A DNA stretch of 64,000 nt, taken from Populus alba (taxonomy: Eukaryota; Streptophyta; Magnoliopsida; Malpighiales; Salicaceae). The stretch's first letter is position 1, and the number at the start of each line of letters is the position of its first letter. The translations under genes and the position numbers were made by a program. The notes beneath the pieces were generated by a model. It was not told where the DNA came from. It worked only from the letters and a program-made list of their open reading frames with translations, and ran no database searches. The stretch covers positions 4,774,001-4,838,000 of the forward strand of contig NC_133294.1 of assembly GCF_005239225.2 (NCBI RefSeq), read 5' to 3'. Positions 13,384 to 29,873 of the stretch are shown one piece after another.

Positions 13384-14175
13384 CAAGTTAGGCCTTATTT
13401 GTTGGATGGAAATCAATTTTCTAAAAACAACTTTTCAAATTTTTATGTGTTTATTTGTCATTATAAAAGTTAATCAACGGAAAACACTTTCCAGTAAAAA
13501 AAAAAATTTAGCTTGGTTTGCAGAAAAATATTTTTCTTTTATTTTAAGTGGAAAACATTTTTTGGAAGTTGTGAAAAATTTAAAAATACCATATTATTTG
13601 CTGATTATATCAAATTTAGTCCTCAAACTTTTAATTGCTATATATATTTTGTCTTGAAAATTTTATTTTTCAATTTCATCTTTTAAAATTTGATTTTTAT
13701 ATTAACCCTGATTCTTATTTTTATGATTGTTATTTTTTTTTCTCTAATCATTTTTTTAATTGTAATTTTCTATCCATCAAATTTGATTCTTATTATTTTG
13801 ATTGTTACTTATTTTATTTGAAATAATTTATGAAATTATAATTATTATTATTTTAATTTCTTCATCTTTCAAATTTTTTGATTTGTTAGATTTAATCTCT
13901 ATTATTTTGATTATTATTTATTTTATTTGAGATAATTTATGTAATTATATTTTTCTTTAATTTTTTAATTTATAAGATTTTTTTTCTTATTATTTTAATA
14001 AACTTGAAAAAAATAAAATATCAATAAGTTATTTTTCAGTTTATTTTTTATAATATAACTAAACACTAAAAAATATTTTCTAATTTATAATATTAAAAAT
14101 AAAAAAAAATAGTTTATTTTTCTCAAAATTTACTTTAAAAAGAACTATTTTTAACAAATGTTACCTTAAACACAT
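13384..14175. repeat. AT-rich MITE-like repeat, copy 1
   Basis: About 790 bp that align along their length with the insertion in intron 4 of gene B (23026-23890). Shared stretches include AATTATATCAAATTT-like and ATTTGAGATAATTTATG motifs in the same order. The ends are weak inverted repeats (TTAGGCCTTATTTGTT on the left, its diverged complement near 14160). No coding sequence is present. This copy ends about 330 bp before gene A and may form part of its upstream region. Confidence 0.6.
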
Positions 14176-14500
14176 CTTAATAAAGCGGGTTTAATCTGTC
14201 TTAAATGCTGTGTTTCTTACACTTTAAAATAAATCGAAGTGGGCTTAATCAAGACGCAGATGCCACCTCATGAGTGAGCAAATAGTGTTCCATTTAAAAA
14301 CAACTTTTTTGTGTTACCTATTTGGTTGACCAAAATATAGAAAAAAGAAAAGAAAAAAGAGTGTATTCCTCTATAGATACTGTAGAAGAATACGATTAAA
14401 GTTATGTAGTTGAAGACAAAACATTTATTTGAGAAGCTCAAGGAAGCTAAAGCAGAGGGGGAGTGAAGAGAGAAGAGAGAAGGAAAAATTGTCAAGGATC

Positions 14501-17500
14501 ATGAATTCTGAGCCGTTGAGATTGAGCTTCAAGCTCTCATTCCATGACGAGACAAGGAGCAGCGAGCTTGAACAAATACTAGCAGATACTGAAGCACCGT
14601 ATTTTAAGAGAATCCGTTCAGCTTCCTGGGTTGAACTGAAATTGCTTTTCCACCTTGCAGCTCCAGCTGTGATTGTTTACTTGCTCAATAATGTTGTTTC
14701 CATGTCTACTCAGATCTTTTGTGGTCACCTTGGAAACCTTGAGCTTGCTGCTGTCTCTCTTGGTAACACTGGTATCCAAATGTTTGCCTATGGCCTTATG
14801 GTAATACCTCTTCTCCCCCCCCCCTCTCTCACATATATATGGATGATTGTGATCAATAGTTAGCCAAGAAAAGGAAGGATAACAAGAAGAAAAGTTAATT
14901 CTTGTTTTGATTTTCTTTTCCTTTCATATTTCTTGTTTCAGCTAGAATAAGGATTTGGAAGATTGGCTTTTCTCGTGTGTTTTTTTTTTTAAAACCTTTA
15001 GGCCAAAAGTGGACTGAGGAGAAAAGGGAAAAAAATGGATTTTATGATTTGTTCTCCAGAGATTTTGTCTTCCCCTGTTATCTCTGTTTTTTTTTTTTCC
15101 CCTTCTTCTTCAAAAATTTTCCCTTTTCAGGCAGCAAAAATGGCGGGGGTTAAAATTCTTTCATACATCCTCTATCAAGTGGAGAATTCCCTCTAGTTAT
15201 ATTAAAAAAGCTTGCTTTTCTTGCAGCTTGGTATGGGAAGTGCAGTGGAGACACTATGTGGCCAAGCATTTGGGGCACACAGATATGAAATGCTAGGTGT
15301 ATACCTCCAAAGATCAACAATTCTCCTCATGGCAACGGCTATCCCTCTAATGGTGATCTACATATTTAGCGAACCTCTCTTGATGTTATTAGGTGAACCA
15401 GTCAGCATAGCATCAGCAGCTGCAGTTTTTGTCTATGGACTCATCCCTCAAATATTTGCTTATGCTGCCAATTTTCCTATTCAAAAATTTTTGCAAGCCC
15501 AAAGCATAATTGCCCCTAGTGCATATATATCGTTGGGTGCCCTTGTGGTTCATGTTTTGCTCTCCTGGCTCGCAATCTTCAAATGGAACTGGGGCTTGCT
15601 AGGTGCTGGCCTTGTCTTGAGTTTCTCATGGTGGATCATTGTGGGGGGTCAGTTTGTGTACATTTTAACGAGTAATAGCTGTAGAAAGACATGGCAAGGT
15701 TTCAGTTCGGAGGCCTTTAGTGGGCTTTGGAGCTTCTTCAAACTGTCTGCTGCATCAGCTGTAATGTTGTGTTTGGAGACTTGGTACTACCAGATTTTAG
15801 TATTGATTGCTGGGTTGCTTAAAAACGCTGAGGTTGCATTGGATGCTCTCTCAGTTTGGTAAGCAATTAACTAGGCTTGTTTCTTTCGTGTTCTCCATGT
15901 CTTGCCCGCCTCAAGAAAAGTAAAGGCATCGTTGCTTCTTCTGCGTGGATTGACTGACTTGCTAACACAATCTACTTCTCTCTATTTGCAGCATGACATT
16001 ATCCGGATGGGTGTTTATGATTTCAGTTGGATTTAATGCTGCTGCAAGGTCAGTTTTTGTTATGAAAGAGATCAAGGAAAAACGCTTTCATTTTGCTGTA
16101 GCATATAGCATTGCAGGCAATTAACATCTTATATATGAACTCTCACAAATCACGACCAGATCACTAGGTTGACTTAATCTTTAACTGGTTTGAAATTATC
16201 ATGTCTCGCATCATCTTAATTATATATGAACTCTCACAAATATGATTTTAACATCTACTTGGTCTTAAACAGTGTGAGAGTGAGCAATGAGCTAGGAGCA
16301 GGACATCCAAAATCAGCTTCGTTTTCAGTCATCGTGGTGACTTCCTGCTCATTTATAATTTCAGTAATCGCAGCCATTGTTGTGCTGATATTTCGAGACT
16401 CCATTAGCTACATCTTCACTGAAGGTGAAGTTGTTGCTAAAGCTGCCTCTGACCTCTCCCCATTCCTTGCTGCTACTCTCATACTAAATGGCATCCAGCC
16501 TGTCCTGTCCGGTAAGATCTTGACCAAGTATTTGTTTATTTTTCCTTAACAACAGGTGCAATGGATCTTCGGGTACAAAATCACTGAAATTTCTTTGTGT
16601 TGAAGGTGTGGCTGTCGGGTGTGGATGGCAAGCATTTGTTGCATATGTGAATGTAGGATGCTACTACCTTATTGGAGTTCCAGTAGGAGTGCTTCTTGGT
16701 TTTACATTTGACCTTGGTGCCAAGGTAGGATCATTGCCTTTGTTACAAGAGCTCTTTATTTTTACGTTTGACCTGTCCGCAATAAAGTTTTCAAAAACAC
16801 TTTATTTTTGCATGTAGAAATCAAATTTACATATTCTGCCCGGTAAAAAGAGTTGGATGCTAAACTTTCGAGTTAATTCATTTGATAGTTGTAAAGTGCG
16901 TCTGCTTTAGCTCCGCTAATTATTGTTTATCATTCGTAGTGTGTGTGTGTGTGTGTATCATCATTTAGTGCATGCCCCACTTTTAAAGAGATTGATTTTT
17001 AATCATGTTCTATAGGCTCTGATGATTAAAAGGAAACCCTAAGCACAGAGCCAATCCTTCAATGTTATTTGAAGTGCTAAGACAGTGAACGTAGGGAAGA
17101 AAATGTTCGAAGCATGATTTAAGGTATCTAATGTATTTATTTTGCAGGGAATATGGTCAGGCATGTTAGGAGGGACCGTTTTGCAAACTATAATCTTGGT
17201 GTGGGTTACTTTGAGAACAGATTGGAATAAAGAGGTAAAAACCCAATTCTCATTTTCATCACAAATCACCATCTAGAAGAGATTGGTCATGTCCCTTCCA
17301 TAAATCACTTTCGCCACCGTAATTTCTATAGTAATTATTGTAGGCCAACCGCACTCATATCTCCTTTTCAATTATTGAACACAGTCTGCTCTCAATACAC
17401 GTCCCAATGCTTACTTATGTTTCCAATGTCTGCCATCCATGCATGGAATGGACATGCCATGCCTCTTAAGCTGGTTTGGAATATTGTTTAAAATATTAAA

Positions 17501-17821
17501 AATAATTTTTTAAAAATAAAAAATATCATTACATAATTTCAAATGAAAGTTACTTTTAAAAAATAACTGTTGTTATACTCTCAAATACCGAGGTTTATCA
17601 CCCTTACCCTTTACAAAAAATTACTACTATGTATATAAATTACATGTGAATGATTTTATTTTCATATCATATTATTTTGATTTCATCCCTAATTAATTTT
17701 GAGTTAAAGAAGTAAAATGACTAGTAACATTATCAATTTGTGTCGAAATTTACAGGTGGAGAGTGCCAAAAACCGGTTGAGTTCATGGGATGAAAAGGGG
17801 CAGCCTCTTCTTGTGGAGTAA
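14501..17821 (+). CDS. MATE efflux transporter A, DETOXIFICATION 40-like, 7 exons
   Basis: Exons 14501-14800, 15227-15858, 15992-16048, 16273-16511, 16606-16724, 17148-17234 and 17756-17821 join into 1500 bp, 499 residues, with GT-AG at every junction; normal MATE length is about 500. The soluble N-terminus (1-45) is followed by about 12 hydrophobic segments in two similar halves. The first half carries [16 protein letters not shown] at about 102-117, the second [19 protein letters not shown] at about 330, both MATE signatures. The CGQ and NELGAG blocks and the long [12 protein letters not shown] stretch match the DTX40 group. MATE proteins exchange H+ (or Na+) for organic cations, flavonoids or other metabolites; substrate and membrane are not shown by sequence. 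Start chosen at 14501, where homology with gene B begins; an in-frame ATG at 14429 would add 24 charged residues. Intron 4 is only 94 bp. The 5' leader around 14410-14460 resembles that of gene B. Confidence 0.95.
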
Positions 17822-20355
17822 TTAAAGTATACTTTGTGAAGAGTGGGACTGCGGTTTTTGGACTCATCATATGCTGCAGACATTGATTTTTGTCCTTTCA
17901 ATTCAGTCTCTGGGGTTGATGGATAGGAAGGAATAATTTGTGATGACGAGACTGCTATGTATCTCTATTCATAATGATGTTGGAGGAATAATTCTTACAA
18001 CTCAGAGAATCGAAAGTGGTGTTCTAATTGGAATTGTGATGTCTAGGGAGAGGAGTTCTACATATAACACTTTTCCTTTTGTAATAAGAGATGATTTTTG
18101 AACTAAATAATACATTAATCATGTAATTCAATTCAATTTGGAGTCTATAATTTACATTTGTCGGGTCCCTATAATTTAGTGACACACCAAATTTGAGATT
18201 ATGTGTTTCGCACGGTTTAATGTCTTTTAGGTATTGCAGTATAATTTTTTTTTATTTAAAAATATATTAATATTATTAAAAAAATATCAATTTAAAACTT
18301 TTAAAATGAAATTTATTTTTTAAAAACATTTAATTAACAAGCATTCAATCATGAATATTTTATACATAGATTGTGGAAATATGCATGTCCGTTAGATATA
18401 TTAAAGAGCCATCTTAAATTATAAACAACTATCTAATTAACAAGTATGGAATTATGAATATTTTATAGATAAATTGTATACATATGCATGTTTATCCGTT
18501 AAATATATTGAAGAGTCATCATTTTAAATTATCAGAAAAAGTCTACATCTCGATGTATAAGTTTATAAATATTTTATTAATTTAATTAAAGAGAAAGAAG
18601 AAGATGAGAGTTGAGTTTTATAATAATTTTATGTCATTATAATAAGTAAAAAATCTAAATTACTCAATGACTAAGACTTTTTAATTGATTTTAATATGTC
18701 ATATGGATAGAGATCGTGAATATTATTAAAGAGTTAGATTTTAATTGACTTAGCAATGTTATATTTATGCCTATAATTAATTACTCAATGACTAAGACTT
18801 TTTATAGTATCCATTTATTTTCCAAATGATGGGATCAAGGAAATGGCTGGAACCAATCAAAGATATTGGAGGAAGAGAAACCTAAAAGAGAACTGTATGC
18901 TTTAGTCCAAAGCAAGTTCTTGACCACAAACCATTGTATTTATTTTCTAGACCACAAATCATCCGGAGGCCAGGACAAAATAAATCTAATAATTCACGTC
19001 TGGATTTTGTGTTTCAGAATTTTTGCTTGCTTACTAGAACGTTCAATTTCAACGATTCTTGGACGCCATAATTAAGTAGGACCATTCTCCAAATTTCCAT
19101 GTTCTTTTTTCCTCTCACAAGGGACGGCTTCCAAGTTTGAACTTGAAATTTCTGCGTGAAAATTAAACTCCAAATTTTAGCTGAATGTTCTTCGCAGATT
19201 TTATATGTCAAATCCCCATCCCAGTATGATGATTATAAAATAAATTTCGAAAATCGAAATTGAGGAACTGGTCATTAATAAACTCTTGACAGTAGTCTTT
19301 TATGGTGTTAAAAGGAAAAAAAAAAAAACAAGTCTCTTATGATGATTATTGGACGTTTTGACTTAAAGAAATTAAATTCCGAAACCAAATCTTATTAAAT
19401 ACCTACAAATCAATCATAGTTTCCCTGCTAATCACCACCGATCAGTGAGACTACGAAGGCAATTGTTTAATTGAATAGATTAAACTTATTACCATTAATT
19501 TGAAACTGATTTTTGATAGATCTATGATTGTTCTTTGATACCAATGATTGAACCCACCGCAAACCACAAAATCCACTTTGTATTTGTTTTTTAATTATGG
19601 ATTTGGTGTCTAATGTTGCGTTTGAGTTCAGCTCGTGGGACTTGGATTAGCTCAATTTTTTACTATTTCTGTTTTTCGTGGAGGCAGCAATGGATGATGA
19701 TGATGATACAAGAGGAAAGCATAAGATTAGAGAAGTAAAAGAGAAGAAGAAAACTGCCCTGGCATGAGTGCTCGCTCGCCACCAAAACCCAAATCGAAAA
19801 AGCCAATGAGAATATAGATATACCAAAACAAAACAAGAATCATAATCATCATGTCCCTGGAGAATTTCACTACAGAGAAAAGGAAATGATCTGGCAGCAC
19901 CGCACTCACATTAAATATATAAAAAAGAGGTAATAAGATTACATTGCCATTAGGCAGTCTCATATTATTATTATTGTTTTTAAATTGTGCATTTTGTAAC
20001 CCTAGTGCATGCACGCGATGGACCTCTCACATGTTTATACTTTACAAAACTTTTCTTTTCATTTTTCACACGCAACCCACAACAACGTGAAGCACATTCG
20101 ACAAAATAAATGATGTAATGATGGAGAAGTAGCAAGGATACCAATGAAATTAACCACACTAATTTCACATTTGACTTCATGAATGCAGTTGTCTTTGTAC
20201 CATGTTGGCTACATAATGTGGAAAGGAGGAATCCAAGAATTTACAAGTATCTTCGTCGATTTAAACTTTAGCATATAAGTAGTATCTGTTATGTACATCA
20301 AGACAACATTTATTTGATATAGAAACTCAAATCACAAGCGCAAAAGAGGAGGGAA
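17822..20355. other. intergenic DNA between MATE genes A and B
   Basis: The 3' UTR of A and the promoter of B. AT-rich with no supported gene. A stretch near 19420-19465 weakly matches one near 12825-12875 upstream of gene A, as expected if promoters were duplicated with the genes. Bases 20305-20350 (ACATTTATTTGA plus a downstream CTCAA) resemble the leader of gene A at 14417-14445. A TATAAG sequence lies about 80 bp before the B start; its role is unproven. Confidence 0.45.
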
Positions 20356-23277
20356 ATGGAGACTGATCCTCCGAGATTAAGCTTTAAACTATCTGTCCAT
20401 GATGGTCATGAGACAGTGAGCGATGAGCTTGAACAAATACTAACAGATACTGAAGCACCATACTCTAAGAGAATCCGTTCAGCTTCTTGGGTTGAACTGA
20501 AAATGCTTTTCCACCTTGCAGCTCCAGCTGTGATAGTTTACTTGCTCAATAACTTTGTTTCCATGTCTACTCAGATCTTTTGCGGTCACCTTGGAAATCT
20601 TGAGCTTGCTGCTGTCTCTCTTGGTAACACTGGTATCCAAGTTTTTGCCTATGGCCTTATGGTAATACCTCCTGATCTCTATCTGCTCTTGCACATGTAG
20701 TTCATGGATGGTCATGATCATTCTCTTCTCTTCTCTTCTCTCTCTTTTGTTTATTCCTTTCCTTTTAACCATTTTAAGCTTTAGTAAGGATATTTGGAAG
20801 TAGTGTTTCTTGTTTTTGTTTTTTTTTGTTTTTTGGGGAAGCCTTTAGGCCAAAAAAGAACTTCATGCATAATCCTCCATCGGTTTGTCTTTCCAGTTAT
20901 CTGATTTCTCTCTTTATACTTCTTGTTTTTTCTTTCTATATCAAGTGGAGAATTCTCCTCTACTTTTGCTAAAGAAGTTTTTGTCTTGTTGCAGCTTGGT
21001 ATGGGAAGTGCAGTAGAAACTCTATGTGGCCAAGCATATGGAGCAAATAGACATGAAATGCTAGGCATATACCTCCAAAGATCAACTGTTCTCCTCATGG
21101 CAACAGGGATCCCATTAATGATGATCTATATATTTTCCAAACCTATCTTGATCTTACTTGGGGAGCCAGTCGATATAGCATCAGCAGCTGCAGTTTTTGT
21201 CTTTGGACTCATCCCTCAGATTTTCGCTTACGCTGCCAACTTTCCTATTCAAAAATTTTTGCAAGCACAAAGCATAATCGCGCCTAGTGCGTACATATCA
21301 CTAGGTGCACTTGTAGTGCATGTTTTGCTCACCTGGTTTGCAGTCTTCAAATGGAACTGGGGCTTGCTAGGAGCAGGTCTTGTGTTGAGTTTATCTTGGT
21401 GGATCATCGTGGTGGCTCAGTTTGTGTACATTGTAACGAGCAAGAAGTGTAGAAACACATGGAAAGGTTTTAGCGTGAAGGCCTTTAGTGGGCTTTGGAG
21501 CTTCTTCAAACTGTCTGCTGCATCAGCAGTAATGTTATGTTTAGAGACGTGGTACTTTCAGATCTTAGTCCTGATTGCTGGATTGCTTGAAAATGCTGAG
21601 GTTGCATTAGACTCACTCTCAGTTTGGTAAGTAATTTACTAGACTCGGTTCTCTCAGAATTTTTTATTTCTTGCTACCTTCAAGAAAAGAAATTCAAAAA
21701 AAAGGTATGGTGCTTGACAATGTCGATCTTGCTAACACTATGGACTCACTCGTGAACACCATTCATTCCTCTCTTCTTTTAATGCAGCATGACAATATCT
21801 GGATGGGTTTTCATGATTTCAGTTGGATTTAATGCTGCGGCAAGGTTTGTTGATCTTTCAGTTATCTATATTTTTTTTTGATTAATTACTATATAGTGGA
21901 AAAACTTACATAGAATAAAAACAATCTATATCTATCAATTAATCCCATAATTGTTCCATCCATGAAACTACACCCACCAATTATTACAGTTGTTTGAAAA
22001 ACAGGAGGACATCATGATATGTCTTGTCAATAAATAGGTTAACTGGTTTGAAATTATTACGTTTCTCATCTGCTTATGTATGGACGCTCGCAAGTATAAT
22101 TTTCAACACACCATGATATTGTCCTAAAGTCAGTGTACAACATGCAGGGGAATTGTGATTTTACATACATATATAGGAGCACCATATTTATTTACATGAA
22201 GATAGGCAATTAACATATACTTGGTCTTAAACAGTGTGAGAGTGAGCAATGAGCTAGGAGCAGGACATCCAAAATCAGCTTCATTTTCAGTCATCGTGGT
22301 GACTTCATGCTCATTTATAATTTCAGTAATCGCAGCCATTATTGTGCTGATATTTCGAGACTCCATTAGCTATATCTTCACTGAAGGTGAAGTTGTTGCT
22401 AAAGCTGCTTCTGACCTCTCTCCACTCCTTGCTGTCACTCTCATACTAAACGGTGTTCAGCCTGTTCTATCCGGTAAGTGTTGTACGGTGGATAGTGTTT
22501 TTATATTTAGAAATTTATTAAAATAATGTTTTTAATTTTTTATATTAATATATAAAAATCATCTAAAAATACCCAAAATCTAAATTCGATGCTTTTTGAA
22601 ATTAAAAACAGTTAAAAATAACAATTGAATCGCAGTTAAATATTCCTCAATAGCTTCTTTGATAGCTACCAGCTTCTCTAATAAATTCCGCAGTAACTAA
22701 TTTACTACAACTTTAGTTTAGCAATTGTGCTGTAATACATCAATGCGTGAGGGCTAGCGATACCGAAGCACAGATAATTTACTGCAAAATGACTGAATAT
22801 ATAGGAGTGAAATATTGGGAGGTGTCTTTTTTTTAATCATAATAGTTATTAAACAAGTCATATTCTAATTTTCTTTCAGTAATTAATAATAAAAAAAAAC
22901 AGTAAAGTACCAAAGGCGGAATTAAAACCTTAGCTGTTGCCTCATGTCATGGCAACAAATGTGTCTCTCGGGAAAAAAAAAAAATCTTTTATGTTTTCAG
23001 AAGACAAGTAATTGCATGATTCGGAAACCAAAACTATGTTTGTTTTGGGAAAGTAATTTTTCAAAAATTATTTTTAATTTTTTTTATATTTATGTGCTAT
23101 TATAAAAGTTGATCAATAAAAAATACTTTCTATTTAAAAAAAATTGAGCTTGGATTTCCAGGAAAGTGTTTTCCTAAAAAATTTGAGGCAGAAAACACTT
23201 TCCGTAAGATGTGAAAAATTTAGAAAAATCATATTATTTACTAATTATATCAAATTTGGTTTTCAAACTTTTGATTG

Positions 23278-23311
<34 letters not shown>

Positions 23312-24637
23312 TTCAATATTTATTTTTTAATTTCATCTCTTAAATTTAATTTTTATATTAACTTTTGGTCTTCGTTTTTATAATTGTTATTTGCTTTTTC
23401 CTTATTATTTTTTTTTATTGAAATTTTTTTTCTATCAAATTTGATCCTCATTCTTTTGATTGTTGCTTATTTTATTTGAAATAATTTATAAATGTTAATT
23501 ATTATTATTTTAATTTCTTCATCTTTTTTTTTTATTTTTAGATTTGATCTTTTTTTATTTTGATTATTATTTATTTTATTTGAGATAATTTATGAAATTA
23601 TATTTTTTTTTTCAATTTCATTCTCATTCAACTTTTTAATTTGTAAGATTTGTTTCTTTTTTATTTTAATAAATTTTTTAAAAATAAAATATTAATAAGT
23701 TATTTTTCAATTTATTTTCTATGATATAACCAAAAACTAGAAAGTGTTTTCCAACTTATTTTTCATTATACTACTAAACATTAAAAATAATTTACTTTTC
23801 TGAAATTTATTTTTCTAAAATTTAATTTATTTTTTTAAATTATTTTTCAATAATTAAACGGGTTCAAGGGAAGTATGATTATAATGTTGACAAAATCAAG
23901 GAAAGAAGAAGGGAAACATCAATGGTTGTCATTACGGCAAATCAAGCTTAAGTGTTCCGTAGAAGATGGAACTTCTCGTTGTCTTAATTATGATATATAG
24001 TACATAATCTAACTGTTTCCTTAAATATTTTGTGTGCGCTGAAGGGGTGGCAGTTGGCTGTGGATGGCAAGCATTTGTTGCATATGTCAACGTAGGATGC
24101 TACTACCTTATTGGTATTCCACTAGGAGTGCTTCTTGGTTTTACATTTGACCTCGGTGCCAAGGTACAAAACTATCGCATTCATCATGTTCCTTTAAAAA
24201 TGTCTAAAAAAACAGATGTATAAAACAAATATATATTTTTATTAAAACCTCTTAATTAAGAGGGTTCTAAATAGTGTGGTGAGATTCTTATCATGAATGG
24301 TTGTTATATAGTTATTGTTTAATTTCTACAGGGTATATGGTCAGGCATGTTGGGGGGCACAGTTTTGCAAACTTTGATTTTGCTGGGGGTCACTTGGAGA
24401 ACAGACTGGAATAAAGAGGTACGTACACACTAATTAACTTCTGATCATGTTAATTATGTTAGTCTCCCTTCTAATTACCACTCTAATCAAACAAAAGCCA
24501 CTCTCCTTGGTTGTGTGTGTTTGGATTACGCAAGCATTTTTATTTTTATTTTTATGTCGCGTAATTTTCAGGTGGAGGGTGCCAAAAATCGGCTAAGTAC
24601 ATGGGATGACAAAAGTGAGCCTCTTCTACAGAAGTGA
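20356..24637 (+). CDS. MATE efflux transporter B, DETOXIFICATION 40-like, 7 exons
   Basis: Exons 20356-20661, 20995-21626, 21788-21844, 22235-22473, 24045-24163, 24332-24418 and 24572-24637 join into 1506 bp, 501 residues. Exons 2 to 7 have exactly the lengths of gene A, and the protein is nearly identical to A over most transmembrane segments. CGQ is at about residues 113-115 and NELGAG near 337. Differences are concentrated in the N-terminal tail (1-45), the loop after the sixth segment, and the last 20 residues, the parts facing the aqueous phase. Function as for A: H+-coupled organic solute export, substrate unknown. Intron 4 is 1571 bp, against 94 bp in A, because a repeat was inserted (23026-23890). 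All splice sites remain intact, so I judge the gene functional. Confidence 0.95.
23026..23890. repeat. AT-rich MITE-like repeat inserted in intron 4 of gene B, copy 2
   Basis: Related to copy 1 at 13384-14175. The matching intron of gene C (38425-38470) lacks it, so the two introns give filled and empty sites: both share GCATGATTCGGAAACCA on the left and GACAAAATC on the right. A (TA)n microsatellite of about 15 units lies inside at 23279-23308. No coding capacity. Confidence 0.7.
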
Positions 24638-27655
<3,018 letters not shown>

Positions 27656-27707
27656 TGTTACGCATTTTTGGGTTCAAAAAAAAGAAGGAAAAAAATACAA
27701 AAAATAC

Positions 27708-27710
<3 letters not shown>

Positions 27711-27750
<40 letters not shown>
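27711..27750. repeat. (AAT)n microsatellite
   Basis: About 13 uninterrupted AAT units inside the minus-oriented LTR. A simple repeat, also the source of an asparagine or leucine run in spurious reading frames. Confidence 0.95.
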
Positions 27751-27751
<1 letters not shown>

Positions 27752-28886
27752 TATTCAGAAGCAATTCAAAAATAATAGAAGTGAGAAAAGGATGCTGGAA
27801 TACACATAAAATGACTAGAAATTGGCTGAGGAGGTTCAAAAATACAAAAATTAAAATTTGACAATATATTTTTGACTAATGAGATCCCTGTTAACAAGGA
27901 AAATTGAATTTGAAAAAGAAAAGTTCAAAATCATATGTTTATGAACTCAATTAGATTTTATTGAAGGTTTAATTAAATTTATAGAGGGTTTGATTCCAAG
28001 AAAAAGATGTTTTAAAGTCAATTTGGGCTTTATTGGAAATAAATTAAAGTTTAGGGATCCAATTACAATTTACTAGGGGCTTGATTACAACATTGTAAAA
28101 ACATCTAAGGACCAATTCAGAAATATCCATTTGAATTTGAAAAGGGCGCTGTACCTGGACAACTGTTCATTGTCTTCTTCCTCAGCAGCTGTTTCGACAG
28201 TAAAAGCAGGGGAGACTTTTCAGCAGCAAAAGCAGTAAATTGCTTTAGGGAACGTTTCACAACTACTATCTCTCTGCATGCCGTTACCATCGCCAACCGT
28301 TACCACTGCAATAATGCCCGAACGTCTTTATTATCAGAAAAAAAAAGAGAGTAGAAAACATAGAGAGTTTTTTGGAAAGGAGTGACAGACAGAGGAAAGG
28401 TTTTGACAGACGAACAAAAAACAGAGGGAGAAAGGAGAGGAAAACACAAAAAAACGGGAGGAAGAAAAAAAAGAAAAAAAACAGGAAAACGAATATGAGA
28501 GAGGGTAAAGATTTGTTTACAGAGAAGGAAGAATGGAGGAAGAACTGAAGAGGAGAGTAGCATGGACCTGTCAGCTTCACCATCATCTTCGTCCCCAAGC
28601 GCCAGCTTCGCCTCCAGCTGTACCAGGGAACAGGGAAAAAGAGAAAGAGAGAGACAGACTCAGAGAGATGGAGAAAGAGAGAACAGAGGAGGGAGAAAGG
28701 GAGAACATAAGCAGGCGAGAAAAGGAAAAAACCAGAGGCTGGTGCCTCTGCGCGGGGAAGAAGAAGAAAGACAGCAGCGCCACCCAACGCCACCGTGAGC
28801 AATCACTGGAGACAGCAACCACGATCCCTCATTCCAGGCAATCTTCTCCCCTCTCTGTCCCCTCTTCTCTGTTGTTTTCCTCTGCA

Positions 28887-28961
28887 TGCAGAACGTGAGC
28901 AATTCACGTTCTGCAAGAAAGGAAATATAATTACTTGGTTACTCTGCTCAGCACAGTAACC
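28887..28961 (-). repeat. two adjacent hairpins in the minus-oriented LTR
   Basis: TGCAGAACGTGA (28887-28898) and its exact complement (28904-28915) flank a 5-base loop. GGTTACTCTG (28937-28946) and CACAGTAACC (28952-28961) pair at 9 of 10 positions around another 5-base loop. They lie roughly 910-990 bp from the LTR start, as do the hairpins in the LTR at 61406. Confidence 0.85.
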
Positions 28962-29873
28962 ATCCATTAGTTCCCACAGTAATCATTTTGGCCTGATTTT
29001 CGTCTTAGTTTTCTTTTGGGTTGGGTCCGGCCCAGTAAAAAAATCCCATGAAAAAATCCCATGTTTTATACAAATTAATATTAAGCAAAATTTAATAAAA
29101 AAATACGCAGTAAAATTTGTGATTTTTTCTGCGTATTTTTTTTATTAAATTTTTCTTAATATTAATTTGTATTTCTATATCATAAAGATATAAATTAAGT
29201 TTAAAATACTTGATTTTTATCAAAACATTGAAAAAATTAAAAAAATATGTTTTATGCATACGGAAAAGTCTCTAAAAAAAAAAAATCCTATTGTATTTTC
29301 ATACAACAAAAAAAATCTCAAAAATATATATTAATATGCATTTTGGCTTTACTAACCAATTTATTAAAGTTACGAGAACTAGACCAATATTTCAAAAAAT
29401 TTCAAAAAAATTATTTTGTTTTTTTTTTTAATATTTGGGATTACGACCTTATATGTAAGAAAACGTATATTCTGAATATTAAATTCTTTTGTTGATGTTA
29501 GAATGGTTGGGTTTTATCTAATAAGAGTATCTTTTTACCAATGAGGACTTTTCTTAAATCATAGACGAACTAGCAACTAGAAAACACAACAATATCTTAG
29601 ATTTTATCAGACAATAAAACAATGCAACTTACCTTAGGTAGAACGTATTTGGGGCACTAATACCTTTCTTTTACGCAACCAGTCCCCGTATCAAATCTCT
29701 AAGATCAATTAAGGTTTTTAGTGATCAAAATACTAGGTGACGACTCTCATTTTATTTTCCCACGGATAAAAGACAAGAATTCCTTGTCTTCTCATATTTG
29801 CTAGATAGATACCAGATTATATAATATATATTTGAGTGGATGTTTTTCACTGCGACGCCGCACATGTGTGACA

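Larger units (their letters stand above)
27656..29873 (-). mobile_element. long LTR of a gypsy-type retrotransposon, minus orientation
   Basis: Read on the minus strand it starts TGTCACACATGTGCGG at 29873 and contains the block GTCGCCACC-like, then GGGGACTGGTTGCGTAAA and CCTAAGGTAAG. The same order is found in the LTRs at 41652 and 61406. The far end is read as TGCGTAACA at 27656; that makes 2218 bp, near the 2232 bp of the sharply bounded copy at 61406. Flanking bases (AATAT and GTTAA) do not match, so a target duplication is not visible and the 27656 edge is less sure. A purine-rich block (28340-28730 on +) and hairpins (28887-28961) are inside. The family looks like Tat/Ogre-type Ty3-gypsy LTRs; that assignment is from memory. 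Confidence 0.7.

Noticed and set aside
17039..17272. Minus-strand frames opposite MATE exon 6 (also 39087-39281 and 47500-47712)
   Set aside because: Shadows of conserved + strand exons.
23279..23308. (TA)n tract considered as a structured regulatory site
   Set aside because: Plain microsatellite in an intronic repeat; similar tracts occur at many other places.
28284..28902. Open frames up to 172 codons on both strands
   Set aside because: Low-complexity purine/pyrimidine tract of the minus-oriented LTR, with no family resemblance.
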